Shown here: piece by piece, positions 1-10,237 of the stretch
Layout: each line of letters opens with the position of its first letter
Position numbering within the stretch: position 1 is the stretch's first letter
Source of the DNA: Caldimonas mangrovi
GTDB lineage: Bacteria > Pseudomonadota > Gammaproteobacteria > Burkholderiales > Burkholderiaceae_C
DNA length: 64,000 nt
Reading direction: 5' to 3'
NCBI RefSeq assembly: GCF_023721835.1
Contig: NZ_JAMKFE010000011.1
Span: 1 to 64,000, forward strand
Made by a program: the position numbers and the translations under genes
The notes under the pieces: generated by a model
What the model was told of the DNA's origin: nothing
The model's input: only the letters and a program-made list of their open reading frames with translations
The model's database searches: none

Positions 1-732
1 GAGAAGCTGTCGCAGGTGGTGGCGGAGGTCAACGGCGGAGCGGAAGCGCTGGCGGGGGCGTCGGAAGAGGTGAGCGCGACGGCGCAGGCGCTGTCGCAGG
101 CGGCCAGCGAACAGGCCGCGAGCGTGGAGGAGACCAGCGCGTCGATGGAGCAGATGACGGCATCGATCTCGCAGAACACGGAGAACGCGCGGGTGACCGA
201 CGGGATGGCGACGAAAGCCGCGACGGATGCAGCAGAAGGCGGCGAAGCGGTGAAGGCGACCGTGTCGGCGATGAAGCAGATCGCCCAGAAGATCGGCATC
301 ATCGACGACATCGCGTACCAGACCAACCTGCTGGCGTTGAACGCGGCGATCGAGGCAGCGCGCGCGGGAGAGCACGGCAAGGGGTTTGCGGTGGTCGCAG
401 CAGAGGTGCGCAAGCTGGCCGAGCGCAGCCAGGTGGCGGCGCAGGAGATCGGCACCGTGGCGAGCTCCAGCGTGGAGCTGGCCGAGCGGGCCGGCAAACT
501 GCTGGGCGAGATGGTTCCGAGCATCAAGAAGACGTCGGACCTGGTGCAGGAGATCTCGGCGGCATCGCAGGAACAGTCGTCAGGGGTGAACCAGATCAGC
601 TCCGCGGTGACGCAGCTGAGCCAGACGACGCAGCAGAACGCGTCGAGCTCGGAGGAGTTGGCGGCCACGGCCGAAGAGATGAGCGGCCAGGCCGAGCAAC
701 TGCAGCGCACCATGTCGTTCTTCAAGCTCGAA
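1..732 (+). repeat. Exact direct repeat, copy 1 (receptor signalling domain)
   Basis: This block matches 2604-3335 base for base with a constant offset of 2603. It starts before the window, so the true length is at least 732 bp. The match stops abruptly just after the codons for FKLE, where the two receptor tails diverge. Identity including synonymous positions points to recent duplication or gene conversion. Confidence 0.93.
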
Positions 733-888
733 CACATCGCGGCGGCCGAGCCTGCATCGCCGGCACCGGCACGCCGCGCGGTTGCCGGGGCGAAGGCAGT
801 TGCACGGCCTCGCAGGGAGGTTCGCATGCCCGTGATTCATGCACCGGTCGTCGACGTGCTCGATGAAACCGAGTTCGCCCGTTTCTGA
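1..888 (+). CDS. Methyl-accepting chemotaxis protein, 5'-truncated by window edge
   Basis: The reading frame is open from base 1, so only the C-terminal 295 residues are present; the apparent GTG start at 16 is internal. They form the cytoplasmic coiled-coil signalling domain, with the highly conserved hairpin tip ([20 protein letters not shown]) that contacts CheA and CheW. Bases 1-732 are identical to the same region of the receptor at 1587-3482; only the last 50 residues or so differ. The protein ends EFARF, which fits the x-[aromatic]-x-x-[aromatic] pentapeptide that tethers CheR and CheB. The gene sits directly upstream of cheW and probably shares its operon. Ligand domain and membrane segments lie outside the window. 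Confidence 0.95.
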   Translation, partial: EKLSQVVAEVNGGAEALAGASEEVSATAQALSQAASEQAASVEETSASMEQMTASISQNTENARVTDGMATKAATDAAEGGEAVKATVSAMKQIAQKIGIIDDIAYQTNLLALNAAIEAARAGEHGKGFAVVAAEVRKLAERSQVAAQEIGTVASSSVELAERAGKLLGEMVPSIKKTSDLVQEISAASQEQSSGVNQISSAVTQLSQTTQQNASSSEELAATAEEMSGQAEQLQRTMSFFKLEHIAAAEPASPAPARRAVAGAKAVARPRREVRMPVIHAPVVDVLDETEFARF

Positions 889-908
889 TCCGGCACAAAG
901 GGGTCATC

Positions 909-1487
909 ATGAACACGACTGCTCTTCAGCAGCCCACGAAGCGCCAGCGGACGGAGGCGCTCCAAGCCAGCGTTCAGAGCGCGCAGTATCTGACGTTCAT
1001 GCTTGCCGGCGAAACCTTCGCCGTCGGCATCCTGGCCGTCAAGGAGATCATCGAGTACCGGGGGCTGACCGAGGTCCCGATGATGCCGGTGCACGTGCGC
1101 GGTGTGATCAATCTTCGCGGTGCCGTGGTGCCGGTGATGGACCTGCTGATGAGGTTCGGCCGCGCCCCGAGCCCAGTGGGAAAACGCACCTGCATCGTCA
1201 TCCTGGAGATCGAATCCGAGCAGGAACGGCAGGTCATCGGTGTCGTGGTGGACGCGGTCAACGAGGTGCTGGACATCGGCGCTTCGGAGATCGAGCCTCC
1301 GCCGGCGTTCGGCGCACGCATACGCAGCGACTTCATCGAAGGCATGGGCAAGGTCCGTGACAAGTTCGTGATCCTGCTCGACGTGAACCAGATGCTGTCC
1401 GTCGGCGAGGCCGCGCAGATGACGCGGCAGGCCGAGTCTGCATCCAGCGGTCCGGAGACGAGCGGACGTGCGCTGACCGGCGAGTGA
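909..1487 (+). CDS. cheW: Chemotaxis coupling protein CheW
   Basis: A 192-residue CheW-domain protein, slightly longer than the usual 150-170 because of a 28-residue N-terminal and a polar C-terminal extension. CheW is a soluble scaffold that joins chemoreceptors to the kinase CheA. Characteristic stretches are YLTFMLAGETFAVGILAVKEI near residue 28, the PVHVRGVINLRGAVVPVMDL receptor/kinase-binding segment near 60, and GVVVDAVNEVL near 110. The ATG at 909 follows an AAAGGGG Shine-Dalgarno sequence. It lies between two receptor genes (20 bp after the first, 99 bp before the second), consistent with one chemotaxis operon. No cheA is in the window. Confidence 0.95.
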   Translation: MNTTALQQPTKRQRTEALQASVQSAQYLTFMLAGETFAVGILAVKEIIEYRGLTEVPMMPVHVRGVINLRGAVVPVMDLLMRFGRAPSPVGKRTCIVILEIESEQERQVIGVVVDAVNEVLDIGASEIEPPPAFGARIRSDFIEGMGKVRDKFVILLDVNQMLSVGEAAQMTRQAESASSGPETSGRALTGE

Positions 1488-1586
1488 TCGGCGAGTAAAT
1501 CGAGCCGGCTGCCCGAGGCCACCGGCGTATCTCAAGACGAATCCGCGTAGCGCCCGCCACCAGGAGCAGCGGATCAAGGAAAAATC

Positions 1587-3482
1587 ATGTTCAGGAATCT
1601 CCAGATCGGGGTCAAGCTCGGCATCGCATTCGCATTGCTGACGCTGTTGTCGGTGATGTTGGGAGCGACAGCGACGTTTCAGACGCGCCACATGGAAGTG
1701 TCATGGGCGGGCTTCGAGCAGCAGACGCTCGCGAAGCGCAACGCCGCGGTGCAAGGCAGCGAGAATCTCGCAAGCGGCGTACAGAACTTCAAGAACTTCA
1801 TCCTGCGCGGCGGCGACTATGCGAAGCGTTTCGACGCCGACATGGACGCGATCGACCAGCAGGCCAAGATCTACGGCGAGATTGCAGAACTGCGCGCAGA
1901 AGAAAAGGAGCTCATGCAGCAAGTGTTGGCCGGCACGGCGAGCTACCGCAAGGACATGGAGACGCTGGTCACCCTGCGTGCCACCACCGGGAATCCGCTC
2001 GAACTCGACAAGGCCGTCAAGGGAGCGGACAAGCCGATCGCCCAGGCGCTGGACAAGCTGCTGAAGCTGACGGACGAATCGATCGCCAAGGCGGGAGCCG
2101 AGATGAGAGCGGCCAGCGCCCGCGCCCAGATGACAGTCGTCCTGGCGCTGATCGTCATCGTGCTGGTCTCCATCGTCAGCGGCGCGGCCATCACGCTGAG
2201 CATCACCCGTCCTCTGCGGCAGGCTGTCGCCGTGTCGTCTTCCCTGGCCGCCGGTGATCTCGACGTCCGCATCGACGTGCGGTCGCGCGACGAGACCGGT
2301 CGGCTGCTGGAGGCAATGAACCACATGGTCGGCAAGCTGCGCCAACTGGTCGAGGGCCAGCAAGGACTGGTTGCCGCCGCCAATCGAGGCTCGTTCGAGG
2401 CGCGCATCGACCCGCAGGGGCTGCAGGGCTTCCAAAAGGAGATGGCCGAGTCGCTGAACCAGCTGATGCACACCACCGGTGAAAGCGTCAGCGACGTCGT
2501 GAACGTCATGGAATCGATGGCGCAGGGAGACCTCACCAGGAGGATAGAGCGCGAGTACCAAGGCACTTTCGGCGACATGAAGGGCTACGTCAACAAGACG
2601 GTGGAGAAGCTGTCGCAGGTGGTGGCGGAGGTCAACGGCGGAGCGGAAGCGCTGGCGGGGGCGTCGGAAGAGGTGAGCGCGACGGCGCAGGCGCTGTCGC
2701 AGGCGGCCAGCGAACAGGCCGCGAGCGTGGAGGAGACCAGCGCGTCGATGGAGCAGATGACGGCATCGATCTCGCAGAACACGGAGAACGCGCGGGTGAC
2801 CGACGGGATGGCGACGAAAGCCGCGACGGATGCAGCAGAAGGCGGCGAAGCGGTGAAGGCGACCGTGTCGGCGATGAAGCAGATCGCCCAGAAGATCGGC
2901 ATCATCGACGACATCGCGTACCAGACCAACCTGCTGGCGTTGAACGCGGCGATCGAGGCAGCGCGCGCGGGAGAGCACGGCAAGGGGTTTGCGGTGGTCG
3001 CAGCAGAGGTGCGCAAGCTGGCCGAGCGCAGCCAGGTGGCGGCGCAGGAGATCGGCACCGTGGCGAGCTCCAGCGTGGAGCTGGCCGAGCGGGCCGGCAA
3101 ACTGCTGGGCGAGATGGTTCCGAGCATCAAGAAGACGTCGGACCTGGTGCAGGAGATCTCGGCGGCATCGCAGGAACAGTCGTCAGGGGTGAACCAGATC
3201 AGCTCCGCGGTGACGCAGCTGAGCCAGACGACGCAGCAGAACGCGTCGAGCTCGGAGGAGTTGGCGGCCACGGCCGAAGAGATGAGCGGCCAGGCCGAGC
3301 AACTGCAGCGCACCATGTCGTTCTTCAAGCTCGAAGCTTGGGCCGTCGCGGCTCCGGGCAAGCGCCTTGCAGCCGCGCCGACTGTGGCCGTGAAGTCGGC
3401 CGCCAACAAGCGCCGACCCGCCGTCGGTACCGCCCTCGCGGAAGCGCAGTTCACTTCGGAAGCAGACTTCGTTCGCTTCTGA
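1587..3482 (+). CDS. Methyl-accepting chemotaxis protein, 4HB-type sensor, double HAMP
   Basis: A full-length 631-residue inner-membrane chemoreceptor. An N-terminal membrane segment (about 12-31) and a second (about 182-204) bracket a mainly helical periplasmic region of about 150 residues, the size of a four-helix-bundle sensor. HAMP follows at about 205-258, then a second HAMP-like stretch (about 270-340), then the methylation helices and hairpin tip. Residues from about 340 to 583 are encoded by DNA identical to the preceding receptor. The C-terminus DFVRF fits the CheR/CheB docking pentapeptide. The ligand cannot be inferred. The gene lies 99 bp after cheW and 62 bp before cheR. Confidence 0.95.
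   Translation: MFRNLQIGVKLGIAFALLTLLSVMLGATATFQTRHMEVSWAGFEQQTLAKRNAAVQGSENLASGVQNFKNFILRGGDYAKRFDADMDAIDQQAKIYGEIAELRAEEKELMQQVLAGTASYRKDMETLVTLRATTGNPLELDKAVKGADKPIAQALDKLLKLTDESIAKAGAEMRAASARAQMTVVLALIVIVLVSIVSGAAITLSITRPLRQAVAVSSSLAAGDLDVRIDVRSRDETGRLLEAMNHMVGKLRQLVEGQQGLVAAANRGSFEARIDPQGLQGFQKEMAESLNQLMHTTGESVSDVVNVMESMAQGDLTRRIEREYQGTFGDMKGYVNKTVEKLSQVVAEVNGGAEALAGASEEVSATAQALSQAASEQAASVEETSASMEQMTASISQNTENARVTDGMATKAATDAAEGGEAVKATVSAMKQIAQKIGIIDDIAYQTNLLALNAAIEAARAGEHGKGFAVVAAEVRKLAERSQVAAQEIGTVASSSVELAERAGKLLGEMVPSIKKTSDLVQEISAASQEQSSGVNQISSAVTQLSQTTQQNASSSEELAATAEEMSGQAEQLQRTMSFFKLEAWAVAAPGKRLAAAPTVAVKSAANKRRPAVGTALAEAQFTSEADFVRF
2604..3335 (+). repeat. Exact direct repeat, copy 2 (receptor signalling domain)
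   Basis: Second copy of the block at 1-732, identical over all 732 bases that can be compared. It covers the end of the HAMP linker, the methylation helices and the signalling hairpin. The upstream sensor and downstream tail of this receptor are outside the repeat. Confidence 0.93.
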
Positions 3483-3544
3483 GGCCGCGACGTCCTTCCG
3501 AGCGACGGCACGCCTGCCGCACTTCCTTTCGGGGCTCAGCCGAC

Positions 3545-4351
3545 ATGAGTTTCATCGCCATCGACGACAGAGAATTCCTGCAGTTCCAGCGCTTCATTTA
3601 CGACCGGGCCGGCATCACGCTGTCGTCGACGAAGAAGGCGCTGGTATCCGGCCGACTGGCCAAGCGCGTGCGGCAGCTGCAGCTCGACAGCTACGCCGAT
3701 TACCTGGAGCTGCTGGCGAGCGGGCAGGCCCAGGCCGAGGTGCAGACGGCCATCGACCTGTTGACGACGAACGAGACCTACTTCTTCCGCGAGAGCAAGC
3801 ATTTCGAGTTCTTGCGTGAACTGTGCCAGGCACGCGCGCCGAACTCCGAGCCCATGCGCGTGTGGAGCGCCGCGTGCTCGACGGGCGAGGAGCCGTACAG
3901 CATCGCGATGGTGCTCGCTGACCTGATGAGCCGCGAGCGCTGGGAGGTGCTGAGCACTGACATCAGCAGCCGCGTGCTGGAACGGGCGCGCGTCGGACAC
4001 TATCCGATGGAGCGCGCGCGCGACATCCCAGCGGACTACCTCAAGCGCTTCTGTCTGAAGGGCATCAAGGGGCAGGAGGGAACGCTGCTCGTTGAAAGGG
4101 CGTTGCGACAGCGGGTGCAGTTCATGCATGCCAACCTCAACGAGCAACTGCCGCAGATCGGCATGTTTGACGTGGTCTTCCTGCGCAACGTGATGATCTA
4201 TTTCAGCGGCGACACCAAGCGGCAGGTGGTGTCTCGCGTCGTGTCGCAGCTGAAGCGAGGCGGACATCTTTTCATCGGGCATTCTGAAAGCCTTCACGAC
4301 ATCAACAGCGACGTGCAGCAGATCCGCCCGGCCGTCTACCGCAAGCCATGA
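3545..4351 (+). CDS. cheR: Chemotaxis protein methyltransferase CheR
   Basis: A 268-residue S-adenosylmethionine-dependent enzyme that methylates glutamates of chemoreceptors during adaptation. The N-terminal helical domain runs to about residue 75; the catalytic domain carries [10 protein letters not shown], the SAM-binding motif [14 protein letters not shown], and LRNVMIYF, all diagnostic of CheR. I chose the ATG at 3545 because the open frame upstream of it overlaps the receptor gene and has no CheR-like sequence. The stop codon overlaps the cheB start as ATGA, so the two adaptation enzymes are probably translationally coupled. Both neighbouring receptors carry the tethering pentapeptide this enzyme would bind. 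Confidence 0.96.
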   Translation: MSFIAIDDREFLQFQRFIYDRAGITLSSTKKALVSGRLAKRVRQLQLDSYADYLELLASGQAQAEVQTAIDLLTTNETYFFRESKHFEFLRELCQARAPNSEPMRVWSAACSTGEEPYSIAMVLADLMSRERWEVLSTDISSRVLERARVGHYPMERARDIPADYLKRFCLKGIKGQEGTLLVERALRQRVQFMHANLNEQLPQIGMFDVVFLRNVMIYFSGDTKRQVVSRVVSQLKRGGHLFIGHSESLHDINSDVQQIRPAVYRKP

Positions 4352-5433
4352 GTTCCATCAAGGTTCTCGTGGTCGACGACTCGGCCGTCATGCGGCAGGT
4401 CGTCTCGGGCTTGCTGCAGGAATGCCCCGGCATCGAGGTCATTGCCGCCTGCGCCGACCCCCTGCTCGCTCAGGAGCGCATGCGTCAGCAGTGGCCGGAC
4501 GTCATCGTGCTGGACGTCGAGATGCCACGTATGGACGGCATCACGTTCCTGCGCAAGATCATGGAGGAGCGGCCCACACCGGTCGTCATCTGCTCTACGC
4601 TCACCGAGAAAGGCGCGAAGACCACGATGGAGGCGCTTGCCGCCGGTGCGGTGGCGGTCGTCACCAAGCCGAAGCTCGGCCTGAAGCAGTTCCTGCACGA
4701 ATCGGCCGATGAACTCGTCTCCACGGTGCGAGCCGCGGCGAGAACCCACCCCAAGCGCCTGAAACCACGAGCAGAGGCGACGCCGGTGGCACCGAAACAC
4801 ACGGCCGATGCCGTGCTTCCGGCTGCAACGGCGGCGCCCATGATCCAGACGACGGAGCGGGTGGTGGCGATCGGGACGTCGACCGGCGGCACGCAGGCAC
4901 TGGAGGCCGTACTGACCGCCCTACCTCGCCTGTCCCCGGGGCTGGTCATCGTGCAGCACATGCCCGAACGCTTCACCGCGGTATTTGCCGCTCGCCTCGA
5001 CGCGCTGTGCGAGATCCGCGTGAAGGAAGCCAGCAGCAACGACAGGGTGCTGCCCGGGCGGGCCTTGATCGCTCCTGGGGGCAAGCACATGCTGCTGCGG
5101 CGCAGCGGCGCGCAGTATTTCGTCGACGTCGTCGATGGCCCGCTGGTCAATCGCCATCGGCCGTCGGTGGACGTGCTGTTTCGCTCCGCAGCGCGCTGCG
5201 CCGGACCGAATGCGACGGGGATCATCATGACCGGGATGGGCGACGACGGCGCGGCAGGTTTGCTGGAGATGCGCAATGTCGGTGCCCATACGGTGGCGCA
5301 GGACGAGCAGAGCTGTGTCGTCTTCGGGATGCCGAAGGAGGCCATCAAGCGCGGCGGCGTTCAGAAGGTGGTCAGCCTCGACGCCATCCCGGCAGAGATC
5401 GCCTCGCACCCGCCGCTGCAGCACCGGAGCTGA
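4348..5433 (+). CDS. cheB: Chemotaxis response regulator / protein-glutamate methylesterase CheB
   Basis: A 361-residue two-domain enzyme that removes methyl groups from receptors when phosphorylated by CheA. The receiver domain (1-110) has the acidic pair D10/D11 and the phospho-acceptor D56 in VLDVEMP. The methylesterase domain (about 170-355) has the catalytic triad Ser178 (IGTSTGG), His204 (VQHMPERF) and Asp300 (TGMGDDG). The start overlaps the cheR stop by four bases. It is the last gene of the operon; a decayed methyltransferase fragment in the opposite direction begins about 20 bp downstream. No cheD is present between cheR and cheB. Confidence 0.96.
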   Translation: MSSIKVLVVDDSAVMRQVVSGLLQECPGIEVIAACADPLLAQERMRQQWPDVIVLDVEMPRMDGITFLRKIMEERPTPVVICSTLTEKGAKTTMEALAAGAVAVVTKPKLGLKQFLHESADELVSTVRAAARTHPKRLKPRAEATPVAPKHTADAVLPAATAAPMIQTTERVVAIGTSTGGTQALEAVLTALPRLSPGLVIVQHMPERFTAVFAARLDALCEIRVKEASSNDRVLPGRALIAPGGKHMLLRRSGAQYFVDVVDGPLVNRHRPSVDVLFRSAARCAGPNATGIIMTGMGDDGAAGLLEMRNVGAHTVAQDEQSCVVFGMPKEAIKRGGVQKVVSLDAIPAEIASHPPLQHRS

Positions 5434-5454
5434 GGTTCACGACGCGACGTCGAG

Positions 5455-5883
5455 CAAGCAGCAGTTGCCTCAAACCAGATTCGGTCCACCGGTGATAGTC
5501 GTGGGGGCCGACGTGAACCCGCAACAGCAAGGGTGTGGCGATGAGGGCATGACCGCCCGGTTCGAGCATCTCTCGCATGCACCGGACGGCCTCGACCGGC
5601 TCGGGCACATGCTCAAGCACCTGATCGGCGATCAGATGTCGAACGGCTTCGGCAGCACGTCCCGGCAGATATCGAACTCGGGATATTCCACCGCGGTGCA
5701 GCTTGCAGACGGGAGGCGTTTCCATGCCTGGTTCCAGCCAGGCGACACTTCCAGCACATCGCCGATGCGGCCGCGTGACCCCAGGAATGGGTGGAACGAG
5801 TCGATTTGGCGCATTCGCAGCCAATGGCGATCGTCATAGCCGACTTGCTTCAACCATCCCTTGATACGTCGTAGTCCTCGCAT
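5455..5883 (-). pseudogene. SAM-dependent methyltransferase remnant (frameshifted, 3'-truncated)
   Basis: The minus strand opens at ATG 5883 behind a GGAG sequence. The first frame encodes IGDVLEVSPGWNQAW and YPEFDICRDVLPKPFD, then stops near 5632. A second frame resumes at once with LIADQVLEHVPEPVEAV and later HDYHRWTESGLRQLL. Together these read as one class-I methyltransferase (an LEISPG-type SAM site, then ADQVLEHV), so one base has been lost near 5633. After RQLL the similarity ends about 20 bp short of the cheB stop, so the C-terminus is also missing. A sequencing error could explain the frameshift but not the truncation. Confidence 0.72.
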
Positions 5884-6667
5884 TGCGCTCCGTCAGCGGT
5901 AGATTCGAAACGCGCTTCAAGATATTGGCCGAAGGCCCAAGCCGCCGCCGCTGGCAAGGAGTCGGATCACGGGGATGGCTCGCGACAGCGATCGTGAGCC
6001 AAATCATCCCCTGGCGATCGCCCAACGCTGAATGGCCAGCATCCGGCCGCTGGTGTACTGAGCGGCCACGAGCAGGAACGTGACGCTGCTCGACCCCACG
6101 ACGACAATCTTGCCCCAGGCTTCGTCGAGCGAGCACATGCGGCCTTCCACGTCATGCACCTGGAAGGCGAGTCCAGGGCGTGGGTCACCAAACTCAAGGA
6201 GCACGGGTGCGCCCGAGATTTCTCCCGATAGGGCCAAGCCGTTGCGCGGCGCGCTCAATGCAAGCGCAGCGCTGGGCGCGACCCGATACAAGAGCGGGTG
6301 TTTCAGCAGATCGTGAATGGAGCGCCGCGAGCCGCCGCCGTGCCGGTGGGGCCGGCCCGGGCGACTTGACCGAGCAACCCTTGGCAGCCGGTGTGCCCAG
6401 CGGAGATCCGTGGAGTCCGCTCGCATGCTCCCTCGTCAAGCGCCCTTCCAGAACCGGACCCTCAACGGTGAAGGCGCTGCTTCCGGCACGTTCATTGCTG
6501 CGAAAGAACTCACGACACCACGGATCTGCGATCCCGCCGCCCCTCAAGTTCGCGACGGCAGCGCCGCACATCGTTCGATGGGCCCGAACCGGGCTTCCCT
6601 GCTGGGTGTCGCGAACGCCGCGCCACATTCAGCCTTCGATCGGTCCATACAACCGCCATTGACCCTC
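5884..6667. other. Stretch without a recognisable intact gene
   Basis: About 780 bp between the methyltransferase remnant and the next gene. Several short frames are open on both strands. One on the minus strand (about 6004-6310) has a protein-like, hydrophobic composition but matches nothing I recognise. The frame of the next gene is open up to 6317, but that part is rich in Arg and Pro and looks non-coding. It is probably decayed sequence plus the promoter of the downstream gene. Confidence 0.5.
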
Positions 6668-8563
6668 ATGCATGTCGGATTGCTCCGCAGCGCTGCAGCC
6701 AGACCGCACGTGTTGGAACGCTTGTGGCCGCTGCTGGTCGCCAGTCTGACAGCGGTCGTGTTGTTCACCTGCCAGCACTTGTACTTCGAGCTTCAATCGG
6801 CACGCGAGGATGCGGCCGATGACGCAGCCTCCATACTGGCCCTGGTGCACCACGTCGACGAGGGGCATTGGCCGGGCGCGACGGTCGTTGACGTACTGCG
6901 CGAAGCGTCGGCAGGGTTCGACCGGGTGATGTCCGCGACTTACTGCCACAGCGCGCACTGCCTGTCCGAATCCCGTGGATCCGCCCCCGATTGCGAAAGC
7001 GGCCGGGACTGGTTGTCGGTGTGCGTGACCGCGGCTGACGACAAATCGACGGCCTCGCTCACCGTTCGGTACTCCTTGGTGGAGGTCTATCTCGAGGCGT
7101 TGCGGGCCATCGCCTTCTTCGTCCTGGTGCTGCTGATCGCGGCTGCGACACAAGCGACCGCCTCGCGACGGCTTCGCGCTCGTCTGTCGAGCGCGGAGAC
7201 GGACCTCCGGCGGGCCGCCACACTCGACGCACTCACCCACCTGCTGAATCGCTCGGCCTTCGAGATGGCGGTGCGCGCCGTGAACGACCGGGCGTCCGCC
7301 GATGCGCGCAGCTGGACCTTGATGTATTTGGATCTCGACGGATTCAAGGACATCAACGATCACCACGGCCACACCGTGGGTGACGTCGTGCTGAAAGAAG
7401 TGGCCGACCGGCTGCGCAGCGCAGTTCCCGATTCGGCGCTTTTGGGTCGGTTCGGCGGAGACAAGTTCGCGCTCGCGCTCTGCGCAAGCACCGATCGGCC
7501 GGCCATTGAGCGACAAGCGCAACGGCTGATGGAAATCGTGTCGCGACCGATCGATCTCGAAACCGGTTCGGTGTCGATGGGCCTGAGCATCGGCGTTGCC
7601 GAATCGATCACTGCAGAGCAGCCGTTTGGAGAGGCGTTGCGCCGCGCCGATCTGGCGCTGTACGAGGCGAAGCACGCCGGGCGGGGTCGTCTGCGGTACT
7701 TCGACCAGGCGATGTCGCGGCACGCGAGTGATCGCTACGAGTTGCTTGACGCCTTGAAGGCCGCGATCGAGCGCAAGCAGTTCTTCCTGGAGTACCAGCC
7801 GCAAGTGGATGTCGATGGCCAACTGCGCGGCGTCGAAGCGTTGGCGCGCTGGCGACACCCGACCCGCGGGATGATCCGGCCCGACCTGTTCATCGCCGCC
7901 GCCGAACAATCAGGATGGATGGGCCCGTTGGGTCTGCTGCTGCTCGAACTCGCCTGCACCGACCTGCAAGCCTGCCGGGGCAGCGGCACGTGCATTCCCT
8001 ACGTCAGCGTCAACATATCCCCCAAGCAACTGGCCGACCCGAGCTTCGTGAGTGTGCTGTGCAACGTGGTGGAACGGCACGGCCTCACATCCCGGGATGT
8101 CGAACTCGAAGTCACCGAAGGATCGCTCATGGATGCGGCCACCAGCGAAGACGCGGTCCGGCGGTTGGCGGCCCTCGGTTTCCGTATCGCCATCGATGAT
8201 TTCGGAACCGGTTACTCCTCCCTGAGTCGCCTGCACCGGCTTCCCGTCCACAAGCTGAAGATCGACCGGGCCTTCGTCGGGCAACTCGAGGGAGACCGCG
8301 TCGGCACGTCGATCGTGGAATCGATACTCGCGCTCGCCGATCGCCTGGGCCTCAAGACCGTCGCCGAGGGGGTCGAGACGCGCGAACAATCTCTGTGGCT
8401 GAAGGAGGCCGGCTGCACCCTGATACAGGGCTACTACTACGCGCGGCCGATGGCGCGAGAACGGCTGATCGACTGGATCCAAGACCGACGATTCGCTCGC
8501 GGCGACGATGCTCCTGCACCCGTGTGGTCCGAGACCTTGCCCGGCGAGGCCATGAAGCGATAG
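6668..8563 (+). CDS. c-di-GMP phosphodiesterase with degenerate GGDEF and intact EAL domain
   Basis: A 631-residue membrane signalling protein. An N-terminal membrane helix (about 18-38) and a second (about 140-160) enclose a small periplasmic domain with several cysteines. The GGDEF domain has FGGDKF in place of GG[DE]EF, so cyclase activity is doubtful. The EAL domain keeps VEALARW, EVTEGSL, IDDFGTGYSSL, KIDRAFV and AEGVET, the metal- and substrate-binding set of active phosphodiesterases. The inferred role is therefore c-di-GMP breakdown, with the GGDEF perhaps sensing GTP. The ATG at 6668 was chosen because the first membrane helix follows closely; an in-frame ATG at 6578 is possible. It converges with the receptor at 8681. 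Confidence 0.88.
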   Translation: MHVGLLRSAAARPHVLERLWPLLVASLTAVVLFTCQHLYFELQSAREDAADDAASILALVHHVDEGHWPGATVVDVLREASAGFDRVMSATYCHSAHCLSESRGSAPDCESGRDWLSVCVTAADDKSTASLTVRYSLVEVYLEALRAIAFFVLVLLIAAATQATASRRLRARLSSAETDLRRAATLDALTHLLNRSAFEMAVRAVNDRASADARSWTLMYLDLDGFKDINDHHGHTVGDVVLKEVADRLRSAVPDSALLGRFGGDKFALALCASTDRPAIERQAQRLMEIVSRPIDLETGSVSMGLSIGVAESITAEQPFGEALRRADLALYEAKHAGRGRLRYFDQAMSRHASDRYELLDALKAAIERKQFFLEYQPQVDVDGQLRGVEALARWRHPTRGMIRPDLFIAAAEQSGWMGPLGLLLLELACTDLQACRGSGTCIPYVSVNISPKQLADPSFVSVLCNVVERHGLTSRDVELEVTEGSLMDAATSEDAVRRLAALGFRIAIDDFGTGYSSLSRLHRLPVHKLKIDRAFVGQLEGDRVGTSIVESILALADRLGLKTVAEGVETREQSLWLKEAGCTLIQGYYYARPMARERLIDWIQDRRFARGDDAPAPVWSETLPGEAMKR

Positions 8564-8680
8564 CCGAGGATCATCACGTGCCGCAGATACCGGCGGCACG
8601 GCTGCCTCTCACGTCGGAGGCCGATGAGCGGAGAACGCCGTCGCAGGGACGACCGGCGGTAGCAGCGCAGGCGTGCCTCG

Positions 8681-10237
8681 TCAGGCGGTCACTTTGAATG
8701 TCCCGACCGAGTGCGCCAACCGGTGTGCCTGATCCTTCAAACTCTCCGCAGCCGCGGCCGACTCCTCCACCAGCGCCGCGTTCTGCTGTGTCATGCGGTC
8801 CAGTTCGGCCACGGCCTGAAACACCTGCTCGATACCCTGATCCTGCTGCACCGCCGACGCGCTGATCTCGGCAATGATGTCGGACACGCGCCGGACCGAG
8901 GAGACGATGTCGTTCATGGTGGTTCCCGCGCGCTCCACCAGTTGGGCGCCGGAGCCGACCTTCTCGACCGAAGCGCCGATCAACTGCTTGATCTCCTTGG
9001 CGGCCTGCGCGGAGCGCTGCGCCAGATTGCGCACCTCGCCCGCCACCACGGCAAAGCCGCGCCCTTGCTCGCCGGCGCGGGCCGCCTCGACAGCCGCGTT
9101 GAGTGCCAGGATGTTGGTCTGGAAAGCAATGCCGTCGATGACGCCGATGATGTCGGCGATCTTTCTCGACGCCTCGTGAATGTCACCCATCGTGCTCACC
9201 ACCTGCGCGACGACTGCGCCCCCCTGAGACGCGATGTCGCAAGCCGACGCGGCCATCTGGTTGGCTTGACGGGCGGAATCGGCAGACTGCTTGACGGTGT
9301 GCGTGAGCTGCTGCATCGAAGAGGCGGTCTGCTGAAGGCTGCCGGCGGCCTGTTCGGTGCGACCTGACAGATCCAGGTTGCCGCTGGCGATCTCGGCCGA
9401 TGCAGTCGAGATGCTGTCGCTCGCGAGGCGCACGTCGGAGACGATCTTGGCCAGGCTGTGTCGGGTCAGCTGCACAGCCGCTATCAGGCGACCGATCTCG
9501 TCGTGTCCCCCTTGGGCATCGACGTCCTCGTTCAATCGACCCTCGGCGATCGCCTGCAAGGCGTGCTGTGCTGCCTCGAGCCGGCGTTGCACAGTGCGGG
9601 CCAGAAGGTGCGTGCACAGGAGCACGGTCACTCCGACCGCCAGGCCGATGCCCAGGCAGACGGTGGCGAACTGCAGCGCGGCACGTCGCACCTCGTCGAC
9701 GTACACGCCCGAGCCAAGCACCCAGCCCCACGGCTTGAACCCGACCACATACGAGCGCTTGGGCTCGGGATACTGGTGGCCGGGTTTCGGCCACAGGTAG
9801 TCGACGTAGCCTGCGCCCGCGCGTTCCACGGTACGAACAAACTCCACGAACAGCTTCTTGCCGTCCGGATCCGCCATGCCGCTGAGGTCCTGCCCGTCGA
9901 GTTCCGGCTTGATCGGATGGGCAACCATGCGCGGCGTCATGTCGTTGATCCAGATGTATTCCTTGCCCTCGTAGCGGATCGCCTTGATCTCGGCGACAGC
10001 CTTGGCCTGTGCGTCGGAAGCGGAAAGCCTCCCTCCGCGCTCGTCGTCGTGATATCGCTGGGCGATGGCCACGGCCTGCTGCACGACCGAGCGCGTCGTC
10101 GCCAGACGGTATTCGACGATCTCGTGATAGTAGGTCCAGCCGGTATAGGCGGCCAGAGCCAAGACCGCGAGCGTCACGCCGATGGCGAGCAGACGCAGCT
10201 TGAGAGCCAGAGACCAGCGATGGAAACGAGACAGCAC
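8681..10237 (-). CDS. Methyl-accepting chemotaxis protein with single Cache sensor
   Basis: About 518 residues. A membrane helix (about 15-33) is followed by a periplasmic single Cache domain (about 40-185) recognisable from [27 protein letters not shown] and [13 protein letters not shown] second helix, a HAMP domain and the signalling domain follow, with the conserved tip [20 protein letters not shown]. Such Cache receptors often bind small organic acids, but the ligand is not predictable here. It lacks a C-terminal pentapeptide (ends KVTA). The GTG at 10237 is preferred because AGAGGTG lies six bases upstream; a GTG at 10246 is too close to that site, and longer upstream frames look non-coding. 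Confidence 0.93.
   Translation of the reverse strand: MLSRFHRWSLALKLRLLAIGVTLAVLALAAYTGWTYYHEIVEYRLATTRSVVQQAVAIAQRYHDDERGGRLSASDAQAKAVAEIKAIRYEGKEYIWINDMTPRMVAHPIKPELDGQDLSGMADPDGKKLFVEFVRTVERAGAGYVDYLWPKPGHQYPEPKRSYVVGFKPWGWVLGSGVYVDEVRRAALQFATVCLGIGLAVGVTVLLCTHLLARTVQRRLEAAQHALQAIAEGRLNEDVDAQGGHDEIGRLIAAVQLTRHSLAKIVSDVRLASDSISTASAEIASGNLDLSGRTEQAAGSLQQTASSMQQLTHTVKQSADSARQANQMAASACDIASQGGAVVAQVVSTMGDIHEASRKIADIIGVIDGIAFQTNILALNAAVEAARAGEQGRGFAVVAGEVRNLAQRSAQAAKEIKQLIGASVEKVGSGAQLVERAGTTMNDIVSSVRRVSDIIAEISASAVQQDQGIEQVFQAVAELDRMTQQNAALVEESAAAAESLKDQAHRLAHSVGTFKVTA

Noticed and set aside
3338-3544. Upstream extension of the cheR frame
   Set aside because: It overlaps the receptor gene in another frame and lacks CheR-like sequence.
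6004-6426. 140-codon minus-strand frame with hydrophobic, protein-like composition
   Set aside because: No family recognised, no ribosome-binding site and poor N-terminal sequence; at most a gene remnant.
8577-8600. Hairpin CGTGCCGC/GCGGCACG between convergent genes
   Set aside because: The 8-bp stem is perfect, but there is no T-run on either side, so a terminator call is not supported.
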